From Parapristionchus giblindavisi (lineage: Eukaryota; Nematoda; Chromadorea; Rhabditida; Diplogasteridae), in NCBI GenBank assembly GCA_943737045.1, contig CALSFV010000034.1, forward strand, positions 434,001 to 498,000: a DNA stretch of 64,000 nt, given 5' to 3'. Below are positions 1-10,524 of the stretch, piece by piece (the first letter of the stretch is position 1; each line of letters starts with the position of its first letter). The translations under genes and the position numbers were made by a program. The notes under the pieces are model-generated. The model was not told the origin of the DNA and ran no database searches. It saw only the letters and a program-made list of their open reading frames with translations.

Positions 1-291
1 TCATGCCGATAAAGTGAGTTTTAAACGTTATTTAAATGCTTGTGCCCATGAAAAAATTGCCTAGTGCTGTTTGCTTGACTACAGAACCATTTCACAGGTT
101 CTCCAGCAAAATGTGATTTTTTTCACGAGCTAAAACTGTAATATGCCTAATTTTGTTTTTCAATTATTTTCGATGCAATGATATTGTCTCAGCTAGTTAC
201 GTTTCATTGGAATAGGATTGGCGTTGCATTGTTTTCTCCTCAGTTTTTGATTCTAATCCATATTTAAAATGGAATAATAAATGAAACTTAC

Positions 292-320
292 TCATAATCG
301 ATGTGTTCCTCTTCGGACAT
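292..320 (-). CDS. First coding exon of a gene running off the left edge
   Basis: Read on the minus strand, an ATG at 320-318 opens the peptide MSEEEHIDY plus two bases (GA) and meets a consensus GTAAGT donor at 291-286. The acidic Met-Ser-Glu-Glu start and clean donor look like a genuine first exon. I see no convincing second exon between 1 and 285, so the rest of the gene probably lies left of the window. The family cannot be named from nine residues. Confidence 0.45.
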
Positions 321-961
321 TGTCACGTGTAGATTAGGGGTGTTGTAGAAGTTCGAGTGTAGCTGCGTAGGCCTACGGCAGAAGTCGATAGCACTGGTTG
401 CTAGGCTCTCTATATCCCTCGTACTCTCACACACTCCCCACGCTATCTCTTACTCCCGTCGAAAAAATGTAGTAAATAGTGATCACGACGTGAGTTTCAG
501 ACAATATTATTATTGATAAGAGGGAAAGTAATATTTAAGACCGTATACATATAACTAGGCGGTAATGGACAGAAAGGGACGAAAATTACTGACTGTAACA
601 AGGGCACGAATTAATCAATTGTTCGATGTAACATTTGGTAGGAATAATGACATCATTTGACAATTACTCCAATCATTACTAATTCAATGGAAAACGAAAG
701 TGTTGAGACTGAAATCTATATAAGAAGCCAGAATTAGATGAGAAGAGTTTGTTAATGTAAATGAGAAAGAAGTTCTTCCTTACTCGGACTCTTATTCAAG
801 AGAAGAAGAAGAAGAGTAGATACTGAAAGGGGATATACTCTCACGAAGTAGTAGAAAAGAAAGAAGGCGAGAATAAAGAGAATGATGAAGAAGATGAAGG
901 GAATGGACGAGTTGTGAGAGAGAATAACTAGAGATATAATAGATTATGGAGAAACTGACTC

Positions 962-1068
962 TTAAAGGCACACCAAGAGTTAATTTTACTCTGACAACGC
1001 TCTCTCGTAGGCAAATTAAGTGAGATAGTGTGGCCAGAGTTTCAAATTAGCTCTTGCTTCACCTTTAA
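962..1068. mobile_element. TTAA-flanked palindromic MITE, copy 1
   Basis: A 107-bp element bounded by TTAA (962-965 and 1065-1068). The ends are inverted (AAAGGCACACC-like against GGTGAAGC..TTT), followed by a GAGCTAATTT-like subterminal block and a central CTCTCTCG/AGAG palindrome. Related copies sit at 46022, 56498, 57407, 59100 and about 62439. TTAA ends are typical of piggyBac-type non-autonomous elements; that assignment is inference. Confidence 0.6.
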
Positions 1069-1139
1069 CACTCTAGGTTATCACTAGATTTCTTCAATTC
1101 AATTCATTGTTAGTATCGTGACTGATAAGCTTCTATCAC

Positions 1140-1800
1140 TTTTCTATCACCCAAGTACCCCCTTTTTCACTCTCTCACTCTATACTCTTTTGTCGTCGTC
1201 TTCAATTTACGATCCGTTTGTTTCGATTTTTACGTCCGTATTACTAGATATAGCATATTGACCCGATAAATTGACCTCCACTGAATTGACACTCATGTTT
1301 CACTATTTAGCCGTCCTTATGGAGGATCGGGTGTGTAGTCTATCCTTTCCCAATCCGGTTTTGAGCCTATGGTCTCTCTTCTTTTCGTCGTCTTCTTCTT
1401 TTCGTTCTTATTTTACATCATCCACACTTCTCTCTATCATTTCTAACCTCCTGTTGTTCTCGTTTATCGCTGTTTTGTCACCCGCTGCTTTTCTACTTCT
1501 CCCTCTCCCTCTACCTCTACCTCTCCCCTAGTCTCTCTCTAACTCTCTACACTCTCTCATCTCATTTGTTCCCTCGACCTCATAATCTAAGGATCACGTA
1601 ATCGAAGCTCCTCTCCACACTAGCGAGCGACGTATCCATCTCACCACCCATCCCCCTCCATATCTTCCCTCTTCTCATATCCATTCTCTCATTCACTATC
1701 GCTTATCTCGTTTTCCTTCCACCGGTCACTCATATACAAGCTTATCTTCTTATCTTTATCATCGATTGATCAATTCGTTCCTGTTCTCTTGGTATACTGT
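1140..1800. repeat. Pyrimidine-rich intergenic tract
   Basis: The plus strand is strongly C/T biased, with a (CCTCTC)n microsatellite near 1500-1530. Open frames here translate to Leu/Ser/Phe/Pro strings and are compositional artefacts. No gene is supported between about 321 and 2870 apart from the MITE at 962. Confidence 0.5.
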
Positions 1801-2870
1801 AGATGGTATCGATTAGTTACGGTGTTATCTTCCACGTTTCATCGTTTAGAATTATTCGCACGGTCTATAAAGGGAGAGGGAGAGATAGATAGAAGATGAA
1901 TAGTTGAATATGTCGTGCACTTTCACTTGTCTTATTCAATCTTTCATTATGAACGCCATAGAGCACATTATTAGTTAGCTTATTTAAAAAAGTACATGCA
2001 TACTTATTCTAGTACATCTATTAATATTATTAATTTAATGATCATTTTTTTGTTCAACTCACATTTTCAGAACTATGAGCTGACCCGTAATTGCTATGAC
2101 ATACCAAATGGGCCGACCCTAGAATCTGCCCCTCCCCTTTTCTGTATTAATCAATGTTCTATAGAAATCGCTTTTATTGATTATAGACCTGAGTGATTGA
2201 GTGAGTGAAGAGATATGATTAAGATTGTGAATATCTATCATATATAATGGGGGGAGAATCGGGGGACCAACGAGGGAATGGATATTTACAGCATGCACTA
2301 TACATAATGATAAGGAATGGGTGCAAAATTAAATGGTATGTATAAGTCTCTTGATTTTTTGTCTCTCGACGCACTGGGAATTACAGCCGAGATCGTTCCC
2401 CTAGACCCTATTCCTGAAAAATTAATGGAGAAATATCTAGACCAGTGAATAGATTCAGTGGTAGACGAGAGGAATATTAGCCTACATAGAGTAACCATCA
2501 TCTTAGTAATGACTATGGAACAGGGACACAATCATTGACTCGTTAAGAAGTTGAAATGGCCACGTATGCTTTTTGTTAGGCTGTGTTATTGTCCATTGCG
2601 CCTTCTAAACCTTCATCTCCATTTTTTCCTTATGTCTCCTGATCTGTTTCACTGACTACTTGTTCAACGTTGTAAATGTAGTATGCTAACTATGAGGGAT
2701 AATATCCAAACGATCAAGGAGGGATATAATCTCCTGTCTCTTTCGTATATGAACGACTCTAGTGATCACTAATCGTTCCTTTGTGAACTATTCCGAGAGA
2801 GGCTCTTATCCTCTTCACAATATCTCCCATTCATAACCGGAACCATCAATCAATAAATCAATAATATGAT

Positions 2871-3271
2871 GACTGTTCAGTCTGGCCTCTGTCCACTCTC
2901 CCTCGCGTACGCCAGCGTCATCGGCATCAAGGTATACTGTAGTCTTGGATAGGTCTCATTTATTGATTTTTATATCAAATCCATTGTTTTATTCATTACT
3001 AATTTTAAAAATATTCTTTAATGAAGTAGTAGTCTTAACGATTCTTACAGTAGTTTACGATATATAATTAATGAAAATACAATCATAGAGATTGATAGAT
3101 TGTACATAATCTGTTGTAAGGTGCAGTTTAATCATTCAATAATTCTGTAGATCATCCCAGGAGTCGCAATCACTCATGACGGGCACATACAGAAAGAACG
3201 AGGATGGAGTACCTCTAGGTGAGTCGAGGTTTTATGATTCTTTGCGGCATACATCAGACGGGTTTGGTTAG
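2871..3271 (+). CDS. Candidate short spliced gene, frame ambiguous
   Basis: Two exon-like blocks with good splice sites are seen: one ending at 2931 before GTATAC, and one at 3151-3218 between TTCTGTAG and GTGAGT. A third may start at 3258 after CATCAG. Two readings stay open. Starting at ATG 2871 gives a phase-0 product beginning MMTVQSGLCPLS, rich in C-ending codons, which passes through both exons and can continue into the third. Alternatively an acceptor at 2879-2880 gives a Ser-rich reading (SVHSPSRTPASSAS, then RKNEDGVPL) ending at TAG 3271. The composition favours a real transcript, but I do not recognise the protein and cannot choose the frame. Confidence 0.35.
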
Positions 3272-3419
3272 CGATGATTTTTGTTTATACGATTCTAAAT
3301 TTGATTAGATCAGGACATGTAAATTTCAATACGTGAAAAGTGTTGGTAGGTATGACGTCATTTGTATTGGAACAAGAGGACCTATGTGGAAAGGGGGAGC
3401 TTCTATTGTCTTCCCCCTT

Positions 3420-3930
3420 TTCGACTACTTATTTTACCCATCTCGTCTTCTTCTTCTCCTCTTTCTTCTTCTTGTTATGGCCTTTTTTTCCGATAACGGT
3501 ATCGCGAATCCATTCCATTTCATTCCCAGTCAATCAATAATTAGTATTACCTATTCATTTCGCATATGGGGTCGTGATGCCATTATCGCAATAAGTTCCT
3601 TTCTCTTCTACTTCTTCCAGTCCATGTTATTCGACTTTCCTATGCTTCTCCTCCTTCTTCTCCTTTCTCTGTTAACCGTCCACCCAAATTTGTTCTCTCT
3701 CCCTCTCCTTCTCATTCTCCTTTTCCCTCTTGAATTCTCTCCCTCTCCTTACTCATCACTGTTTGGTTACCTATCAACTACTCGTGGAAGTCCTTCCATC
3801 ATCGTCTTTCCTACTTTGCTCCCATAATCGATTCCTAATATCCTTCATCTTATATTCTATTATACTCCTTCTTCGCCGAGCGAATCCTCCCTCTCCCTCT
3901 CCCTCTCCCTCTTCTTCTCCCTCTCAAGTA
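3420..3930. repeat. C/T-rich low-complexity tract with (CCTCTC)n
   Basis: A long pyrimidine-biased stretch with a CCCTCT repeat at about 3886-3915. A 164-codon open frame across it (3333-3827, +) encodes mainly Leu/Phe/Ser and follows from composition, so it is not annotated as a gene. Confidence 0.5.
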
Positions 3931-4051
3931 AGTCAAAAATCCTCTGTCCATAGTTTCCGTTTGTTCGTGTACGTCATCATCGTATTAATCAATTTTCTCG
4001 AGTAGTCAATTTGACATACCATTTTATTGTTCCATCCATTACGGTACTGAC

Positions 4052-4762
4052 CAGGGCTGGGAATTTCTGTTTCTGAATTTTCTGTTTTTTCTGTTTTTTG
4101 GTCATTTTGGGGACCAGAAAATTTTCTGACCAGAAACAGAAAATATATTTCTAAAACAGAAAATTTTCAGAAAATGTTATTTTTTGAAATGGTTTTAAAG
4201 AAAAAGAGAAAACTCATTTACTGTTGCATTTATGTAGTGGTTTTGTCAAATACCGTGCACAGCGAGAGTAAATTGGCCCAAATATGGCATCAGATTTCTC
4301 ATCTTTCCCCACTTTTGTACACGATTTGCCCACATTCTGTCAAATGTGGGCGGAAAAACAGCTATTTGCCACATACAAGCAAGCATTTGCCAGAATACCG
4401 GAAAATCGTTCGTAAACGTTCCTTACTCGGCCAAATTTAATCAATACGGATATATACGGTATATACGGCCACAATATTCATGATCGGACTTTGGTATCTC
4501 GGTGTTCGTTCAAGTCAAATGAAGCCGGTATCATTTCGATTCTATAGTGTTGCAATTTGGTGTTTTCCGCTGGCGCCTAGATAAAATGTATGCGAAATTG
4601 CTTTTGCAACCAAACTAATAAAAACATTAAGAAAAGAAGGCAAATCAATGATTTTATGGCATTTTCTGTTTTTTTCTGAATTTTCTGTTTTTTCTGCTTT
4701 TTTGAAAACAGAAATTTCTTTTTTCTGATTTCAGAAAAAAATAATTTTCTGTCCCAGCCCTG
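4052..4762. mobile_element. hAT-like non-autonomous transposon, 711 bp
   Basis: The ends are perfect inverted repeats (CAGGGCTGGGA at the left, TCCCAGCCCTG at the right) flanked by an exact 8-bp target duplication GTACTGAC (4044-4051 and 4763-4770). CAGGG-type ends plus an 8-bp duplication are hallmarks of the hAT superfamily. Subterminal regions hold many TTTTCTGT/ACAGAAAA motifs in both orientations, a typical transposase-binding layout. An 88-codon frame inside (4174-4440, +) has no recognisable hAT transposase motif. Confidence 0.85.
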
Positions 4763-5935
4763 GTACTGACTACCTGCACGTCAATCGAACTTCGTCATGA
4801 GTCCACTAGAGAATCTCAAATGGAAGTTCAAATGTGATTATATGTTTGACGGGGGTAGTTATTATATCACTGAGATCGAGACATAATCAAACGTGTAGAT
4901 TGGCATGTATTATTAGGTTAGTGGATGAGTTATGAATAAGTATAATTTAGTTCTGATTAGTCGAAAGAAATGATAAATAAGAAATAAGCAGCCGTGTTTC
5001 AATGAATAAATAGGTTCAGTCTGTGAATTCGCCGGGTGGTAGTATCATTAAAAATTTACGCTAAACGCTAAGATTTTACTATGTGAATGAAAAAAAAAAG
5101 ATAAATTTTTACCCAACGCCCTTTTTGAATAAAAAAGTCGGGTAGTTCTCCAGACTTGCATGTTTCATGGCACATAATTTATCGCTGATGTATTTGGTTA
5201 ACAATAAGATGGCGTGATAAATCTTGTGATCTACTCTTTATTATTTTCTTAAATATCGATTAAATTAACGGCCTAATTTATTAGAATCGTGTCTGCTATT
5301 TTAAATTGTCATGTCGACATCTTTTCTTTCGCTTTGAAATGCTCGAATAACCGCATAGTGGGGTCATTTTACTATTTCCCAACACTAATTGCTGTGCATT
5401 GGGGATCTTTGCTATATTTCGACCTTCTTTTGTTACCGTAAACTACCCATAGCTTACTTTGACTTGAATGGGGTCATCGTATTGGTTCTAGTATCGATTA
5501 TCTACTGAAGAGCGGAAAACCATATTGGTTCATGTGGTTCACTTCTGGTTATGCGATTATGTTCAAGAATCACGAAAAGAAAAGAACGCGAGGCGAGAGA
5601 GTGCAAAACGAGGAGAGTTTTCTTTGTTTGTATTCTCTTTTCGCGACTTTTGAAAAAAATGCATTTATGAATTGTTTTTTTTTATTTAAAAAAAGTCTGA
5701 CCGCTAAATTTCATATAACAGATCAAGAGTTGTAACAAGGTGAATAAGATATCTATGAACTAAATTCACTCTTTTGATTTTTGCTCCAATTTTTTCCAGC
5801 TGCCTGGTTATAAAATGCTACAAGCTCGCACAAAGACACGTTGATGTATAATATATTTAACTACTGGAAATTATAGTCAGTTCACGATAAACCCATGTCG
5901 TGTGCCTACCGTAATCCTAGTCTCTTTCAGTGTCG

Positions 5936-6076
5936 ATGTCTCGATCGTTCAAGTACGGTCTACGTCGATATTTGTATGGTATTGGATCGATAATCATCCT
6001 CTTTCTCGTCTATCGATGGGTGACACGAGGAGGAACAGGAATGGGCGATGCCAGGATGGGATATAAAGGAGAAATT
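5936..6076 (+). CDS. First exon of a type II membrane protein (gene incomplete)
   Basis: An acceptor CTCTTTCAG ends five bases before ATG 5936, as for a trans-spliced first exon. The exon encodes 47 residues: a basic N-terminus (MSRSFKYGLRRYLYG), one hydrophobic anchor (roughly residues 16-26, IGSIIILFLVY), then a Gly-rich stem ending GYKGEI, and a GTGAGT donor at 6077. Short basic tail, single anchor and stem is the usual start of Golgi glycosyltransferases, but that is only an analogy. I could not find the next phase-0 exon with confidence between 6100 and 10500. Confidence 0.45.
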
Positions 6077-6245
6077 GTGAGTGCATACTGTAATATATCC
6101 GTTTAAAAAATATTTATTTAAAATATTGCCTTAATTACCTTTAGATTTAGGGTTTATCAAGTTGGTATCTCGGAGGTGCATGAGTGTGATTAGATGTTTA
6201 TTGGATTGCCACATGCATTGGTTTAAAATATTTCATTGGACATAT

Positions 6246-6420
6246 ATGGACTCATTGAAACACAAATGCTCCGTGCGCGAAGAAGATTAATTTATGGGTG
6301 TCTTACAATGATTATGATAATTCATACGGTATCCATGGAAATATTATTGATTGGTAGCTCTAAAACTTAATGATGAGATTGTAAAGAATGTCATTCTTTC
6401 AAATGATTTATCCAATGAAA
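6246..6420. repeat. Diverged duplicate segment, copy A
   Basis: Similar over roughly 150 bp to 9420-9575. Both share a GAAACAC..CTC block, a GTGTCTTACA block, ATGGAAATATTATTGATTGG or its near match, and an AACTTAATGATGAGA..TGT stretch. Direct orientation. No coding potential was identified in it. Confidence 0.5.
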
Positions 6421-6842
6421 ATGTACTTGTTAAAATTGTTTAAAAATCAACACTGGCTGTTGATCTCAATTTTTAACTAAAATAGTTTTTTTTTTAATGT
6501 TATTGTTGGTGGTGGATATGATGAACTGGGAGTTACCAGAAATGTCATAGAGGCTCATTGTTTGAGCGAGATCTTCATGGATTCCTTTGTTTCTGCTTTC
6601 TTTCTGGACTGTTTTATTACCCGCTGTTTTATTATTCGAGATGATCACACCATAGTGGCTTCGATACCGAAGAACATCGCCTATAGCTGATCATAAGAAG
6701 ATGAAGGAAGAGTCACTAAAGAAATAATACCTTATTTAATGACACTCCAAAGTCAATGGAATTTTACACGTCACGACCATTTCGAAAATCTTTCCCCTTT
6801 ATATCTTTCCCTATCAATCTCATAGGTGAAACATGAAACTCC

Positions 6843-6857
6843 GGGGGGGGGGGGGGG
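6843..6857 (+). repeat. Run of 15 consecutive G
   Basis: An uninterrupted G15 homopolymer in AT-rich surroundings. A second run of 13 G lies at 49934-49946. Length may be affected by sequencing error. Confidence 0.8.
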
Positions 6858-8470
6858 TGAAATATCTGTTTATGTTGGTCTCTCATTTGAATTTTTCTGT
6901 GTCTAACAGCATTCAGTACACTACGGTATATGTATAGGGTGGGTGCCGTAGACTATCGTATCTGGTACCGTACATGGTTAACATTCCTATCTAACAAAAC
7001 ACTGCTCCCTTTTGAACCCATGTGATGGGATAAGTGATAGATAGACAGATCAATCACTAATCACTATCCTCATCATCTGTTTATTCGTCTATATTTAGGA
7101 TATATATGAGTGTGACGTTATTTGCGCAATTCCAGTCACTTTTAGTCTCTTACGAAAGATATGGTGAGAGAGAGTGTATGAGATTGAGAGAATGCAAGAG
7201 GAGTATACTAGTTTCATACTTTATCAATATAGAGTGATAAAGATCATAGTTGTTGTGATAAGAGTAAAATTGAGTGATGCTTCACTCTTCGTCTCCCTCT
7301 CTCTATCACTCCCTCTCCCTCCCTGCTCTTGATATAATAAAACCCGTGATGAATTGGAAGAAGTGATCATACAAATTGAAGATCAAATTCTCGGCTGAAG
7401 TAAGATGAGATAACTCCTCCTACAATACTCACAGTACTTAAAGATGGTGTATTGGTTAGGTTATCAAACCACTTAGGATATGATCACTATATGGAGTATT
7501 CTCTACATGAAGATCCGAATATTTGTTCGCCCTTTTTTCTTTGATCTTATCATTTGATACAAATTGTACCGTACATTCGTTATGATAACTCTTGGTTCTT
7601 TATGAAACAAAGGTTCTATCACTGTGCCCTTGGGGCTGGAGAACGCAAACTATAGAACTCGTCCCTGCTTCTCTACTGTACAACTACGTCGACACTCCCG
7701 AACCATCCTCCCCACTGATCGCCCAAGGTCCTTTCACTAATATGTACTCTTTCTTTTGCCCTGTCCCCCCTCCACACCTTATTAGTAGTATGGATCGACC
7801 ATCTCATTAGTATCATTACCATTATGAAAGGAGCGCTAGAACAATAGCGATCATACTGCGAATGAATCCCTCTTTACTATGTGCTTTTGTCGCATTTATG
7901 GTACCCGTTTGTTCCACTCATCTTATAAAGTTCATGTCAAGCAAGATATTAAGAAACTATTATTGCGAACGAAATAACGTGTTGCTAAATGCCAAAACAT
8001 ATCGATAACTCGATTTCTATCTGCATATAGATTAGCTAATATCATTTGAATATCTATTTGATTGTGACGTTTAACATTGGCATGAACATGGACCCAAGCG
8101 CTTTCGTTCTTCCTCCATTCAAGTTCTTGCATGCCCTCTCGTTCTGATGGGTTGTCAGAAGCACTCAATCACTCATTCATCTTTTTCTCACTTTCTGTTC
8201 GTCGTTTTAATCGTTCCCTATCGGACCCCGATTGAAATCTATGGTATTATATATGGAAATTGTGTTTAGTATGATGCGATTTATCATCACGATGTGATAA
8301 TACATGCATAGTATTAGTAGATAGTGTGATTGAGAAGAGGTTGAAGAAGTAGATGGGATGGATGGCATAGAATCATTCATTGGCAGTTGTTCCATTCGAT
8401 GTCGATCTCCTCTTCCCTCTAACCTTTGACATGGATCCTTTGAATGAACTATTGTCTTGCTCGTACTTTC

Positions 8471-8642
8471 CATAGGTCGAAAAGTATGTTACAAAGTACC
8501 AAGCCTGACCGGATTTTGATCCAAAATTTCACAAAAAATCAAAAAAACCTGACCGGATTTTGAGCCATATTTGCCAACAATCGAAAAACCTGATTTTGAA
8601 AACCGGATTTTGAAAACCGATAACCTAGCTATTCGACCTATG
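8471..8642. mobile_element. 172-bp MITE with 8-bp target duplication
   Basis: Terminal inverted repeats CATAGGTCGAA / TTCGACCTATG enclose about 150 bp of short AACCGGATTTTG-like repeats. The element is flanked by an exact 8-bp duplication GTACTTTC (8463-8470 and 8643-8650). An 8-bp duplication suggests hAT or a related class. The interior has no coding capacity. Confidence 0.8.
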
Positions 8643-8661
8643 GTACTTTCTAGCATACTCT

Positions 8662-8760
8662 GGTATTTCAACACTTAAAGTCTGCTTAAACTGACTTGAT
8701 GCATACTTACAAGTCTACTGCAAGTGAAAGTGATAAGTTGACTTTAAGTGTTGAAATACC
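8662..8760. repeat. 99-bp inverted-repeat element
   Basis: A 20-bp perfect inverted repeat, GGTATTTCAACACTTAAAGT at 8662-8681 and its complement at 8741-8760, separated by about 59 bp. It starts 12 bp after the right duplication of the preceding MITE. No clear target duplication was seen. Confidence 0.65.
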
Positions 8761-9419
8761 CACGTATGACCATAGGGATAGGAAATGAATAGGCGAGGGC
8801 AGTGTAGTTTGATGGTAGAATTGGCTTCGTCCCACCTTCTAGAACCTTTTTCTATTGTATTGAAATGGCGGTGATTCCATCTTTTGTTCTGAAATGATTC
8901 AGCTGATTTGCCTAAATGTTATTGTGGTCGTATGATTGTGGAAAGACCATTTATAAGTGTCCTCTCCCTCTCCCTCTCCCTCTCTTCCATCCCTCGAGCG
9001 TCGAATTGGTTGATATGATTATTATTGATGTTATCACCCCCTATAACATACACATTTCCCTTTCCGATTTCCAATTTGATTGTAACGTTTTGAATTGATT
9101 TTGATTTATACTGAGGGCAATGTGTGGTGAAAGTTCTAGATCGATGACTTCTACTACAGTATTCCTCCTGCTGACTACCGTAGTCGTGATGGTATGTTTA
9201 TTGATTGGACAATATTGGACTTGGTACTTGGGTGATGCTGCATGGGGTAATCAATATTACCTTTACGGATTTGGTATATTGATCTTGGCTATTGATTTTT
9301 CTTTGAAAATATTGCAGTGTGGTTGTGTTTAGCTTTATTTATGAATGAGATGTATCGTTTGATCTTTGAGACCTTTTCTACCGAATATCGCTTGAAAACA
9401 TATCGTTCGAAATGTAATG

Positions 9420-9575
9420 AGTAACTGAAACACGAATACTCCATGCAAAGAAGGATAATTTCTTTGTGTCTTACACTGATCAGGATAATTCTTACGGTAA
9501 CCGTGGAAATATTATTGATTGGTAGTTCTAGAACTTAATGATGAGAGATTGTGGAGAATGTCGGTCATTCTTTCT
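9420..9575. repeat. Diverged duplicate segment, copy B
   Basis: Direct repeat partner of 6246-6420. Immediately downstream (9558-9761, +) lies a 67-codon frame with a hydrophobic start (MSVILSLIVTISILATA) that runs into a CTCTCC repeat; it may be a small secreted protein but is not supported enough to annotate. Confidence 0.45.
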
Positions 9576-10524
9576 CTCATCGTAACAATAAGTATTCTCG
9601 CCACCGCGAGAGACATACGGGGGAATTGCGAGCGATCGGGGAATAAAAAGGATATCCTAGGGATCTCTCCGGTCTCTCCCTCTTCCTCTCTCTCTTTTTC
9701 TCTCCCTCTCTCTCCCTCTCCATGTCTTGACACTTCTCACTCTCCCTTTCTTCTATCATAGCTTGGATAAGATAACTTTCACTCTTATATTTTTCGCTTT
9801 TCTCATCACTATTCCTCCCTTGATTGGAATGTATTACTTGGTTCTACTATTAGCTACTTTGTTTGATAAGCTTACACAGTGATAGCTGCCGATTTTTGTC
9901 ATTTTTCTATCCGATTGCTCGTAAATCTTCCAATCAAAGAAAAATATCATCAATCACACCCATTCTTCATCTTCTTTTTTCGATTAGACCATCGCTATCT
10001 CTTCCTCTCTGTCTCTCTAATCTATTTGTTCTTTTCCCGTACACTTGATCTCTATGGCCATTCCTTGTAGATTATCCGAGAGTAACTATGAGAGTTGATG
10101 AGAGCTGCACGTTCCTTGATATAAATCTGTCTCTCGGGCATTATTTGTTTAGACATAGAGACAGAGACCAAGGATGCGGAAAGGTTGAATAGATTACACA
10201 GAGAGATGAATATACAAGTGAAAGTAGGTGTAGACAGGAATACAAATGTATCGCATGGATAGATGGAGAGGGTGTGGGTGTTGTTCCATCTGCCATTCCC
10301 ATACATCTATACTGTCTTTATCTAGGCATCATTTCCGAGAGAGAGAGATGGTGAGAGAAATTGTCGCCAACTACTTTTTTGATCCATTGAATAGTTTTCG
10401 CAGTGATCTTTTTCATGCGATTGTGTACTTCTTCCTTGTCGTATTCCATGAATGTAAATATAAGCTTTTGAACTATTCCAGTGACTGACTGTGGCTGAGT
10501 TACTGGGTTACTGTAGTCTGTGGT

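Noticed and set aside
3333..3827. 164-codon plus-strand open frame
   Set aside because: Leu/Phe/Ser-rich product of a C/T-biased tract containing (CCTCTC)n; no start context or splice structure.
7592..7810. Plus-strand block around CCTTGGGGCTGGAGAACGCA, considered as exon 2 of the gene starting at 5936
   Set aside because: Two frames are open, no good acceptor precedes it, and no family similarity is seen.
7932..8473. Two adjacent minus-strand frames (MESTSKTIVHSK.. and MSASDNPSEREG..) as a two-exon gene
   Set aside because: No credible donor and acceptor pair joins them, and an alternative plus-strand reading is equally open.
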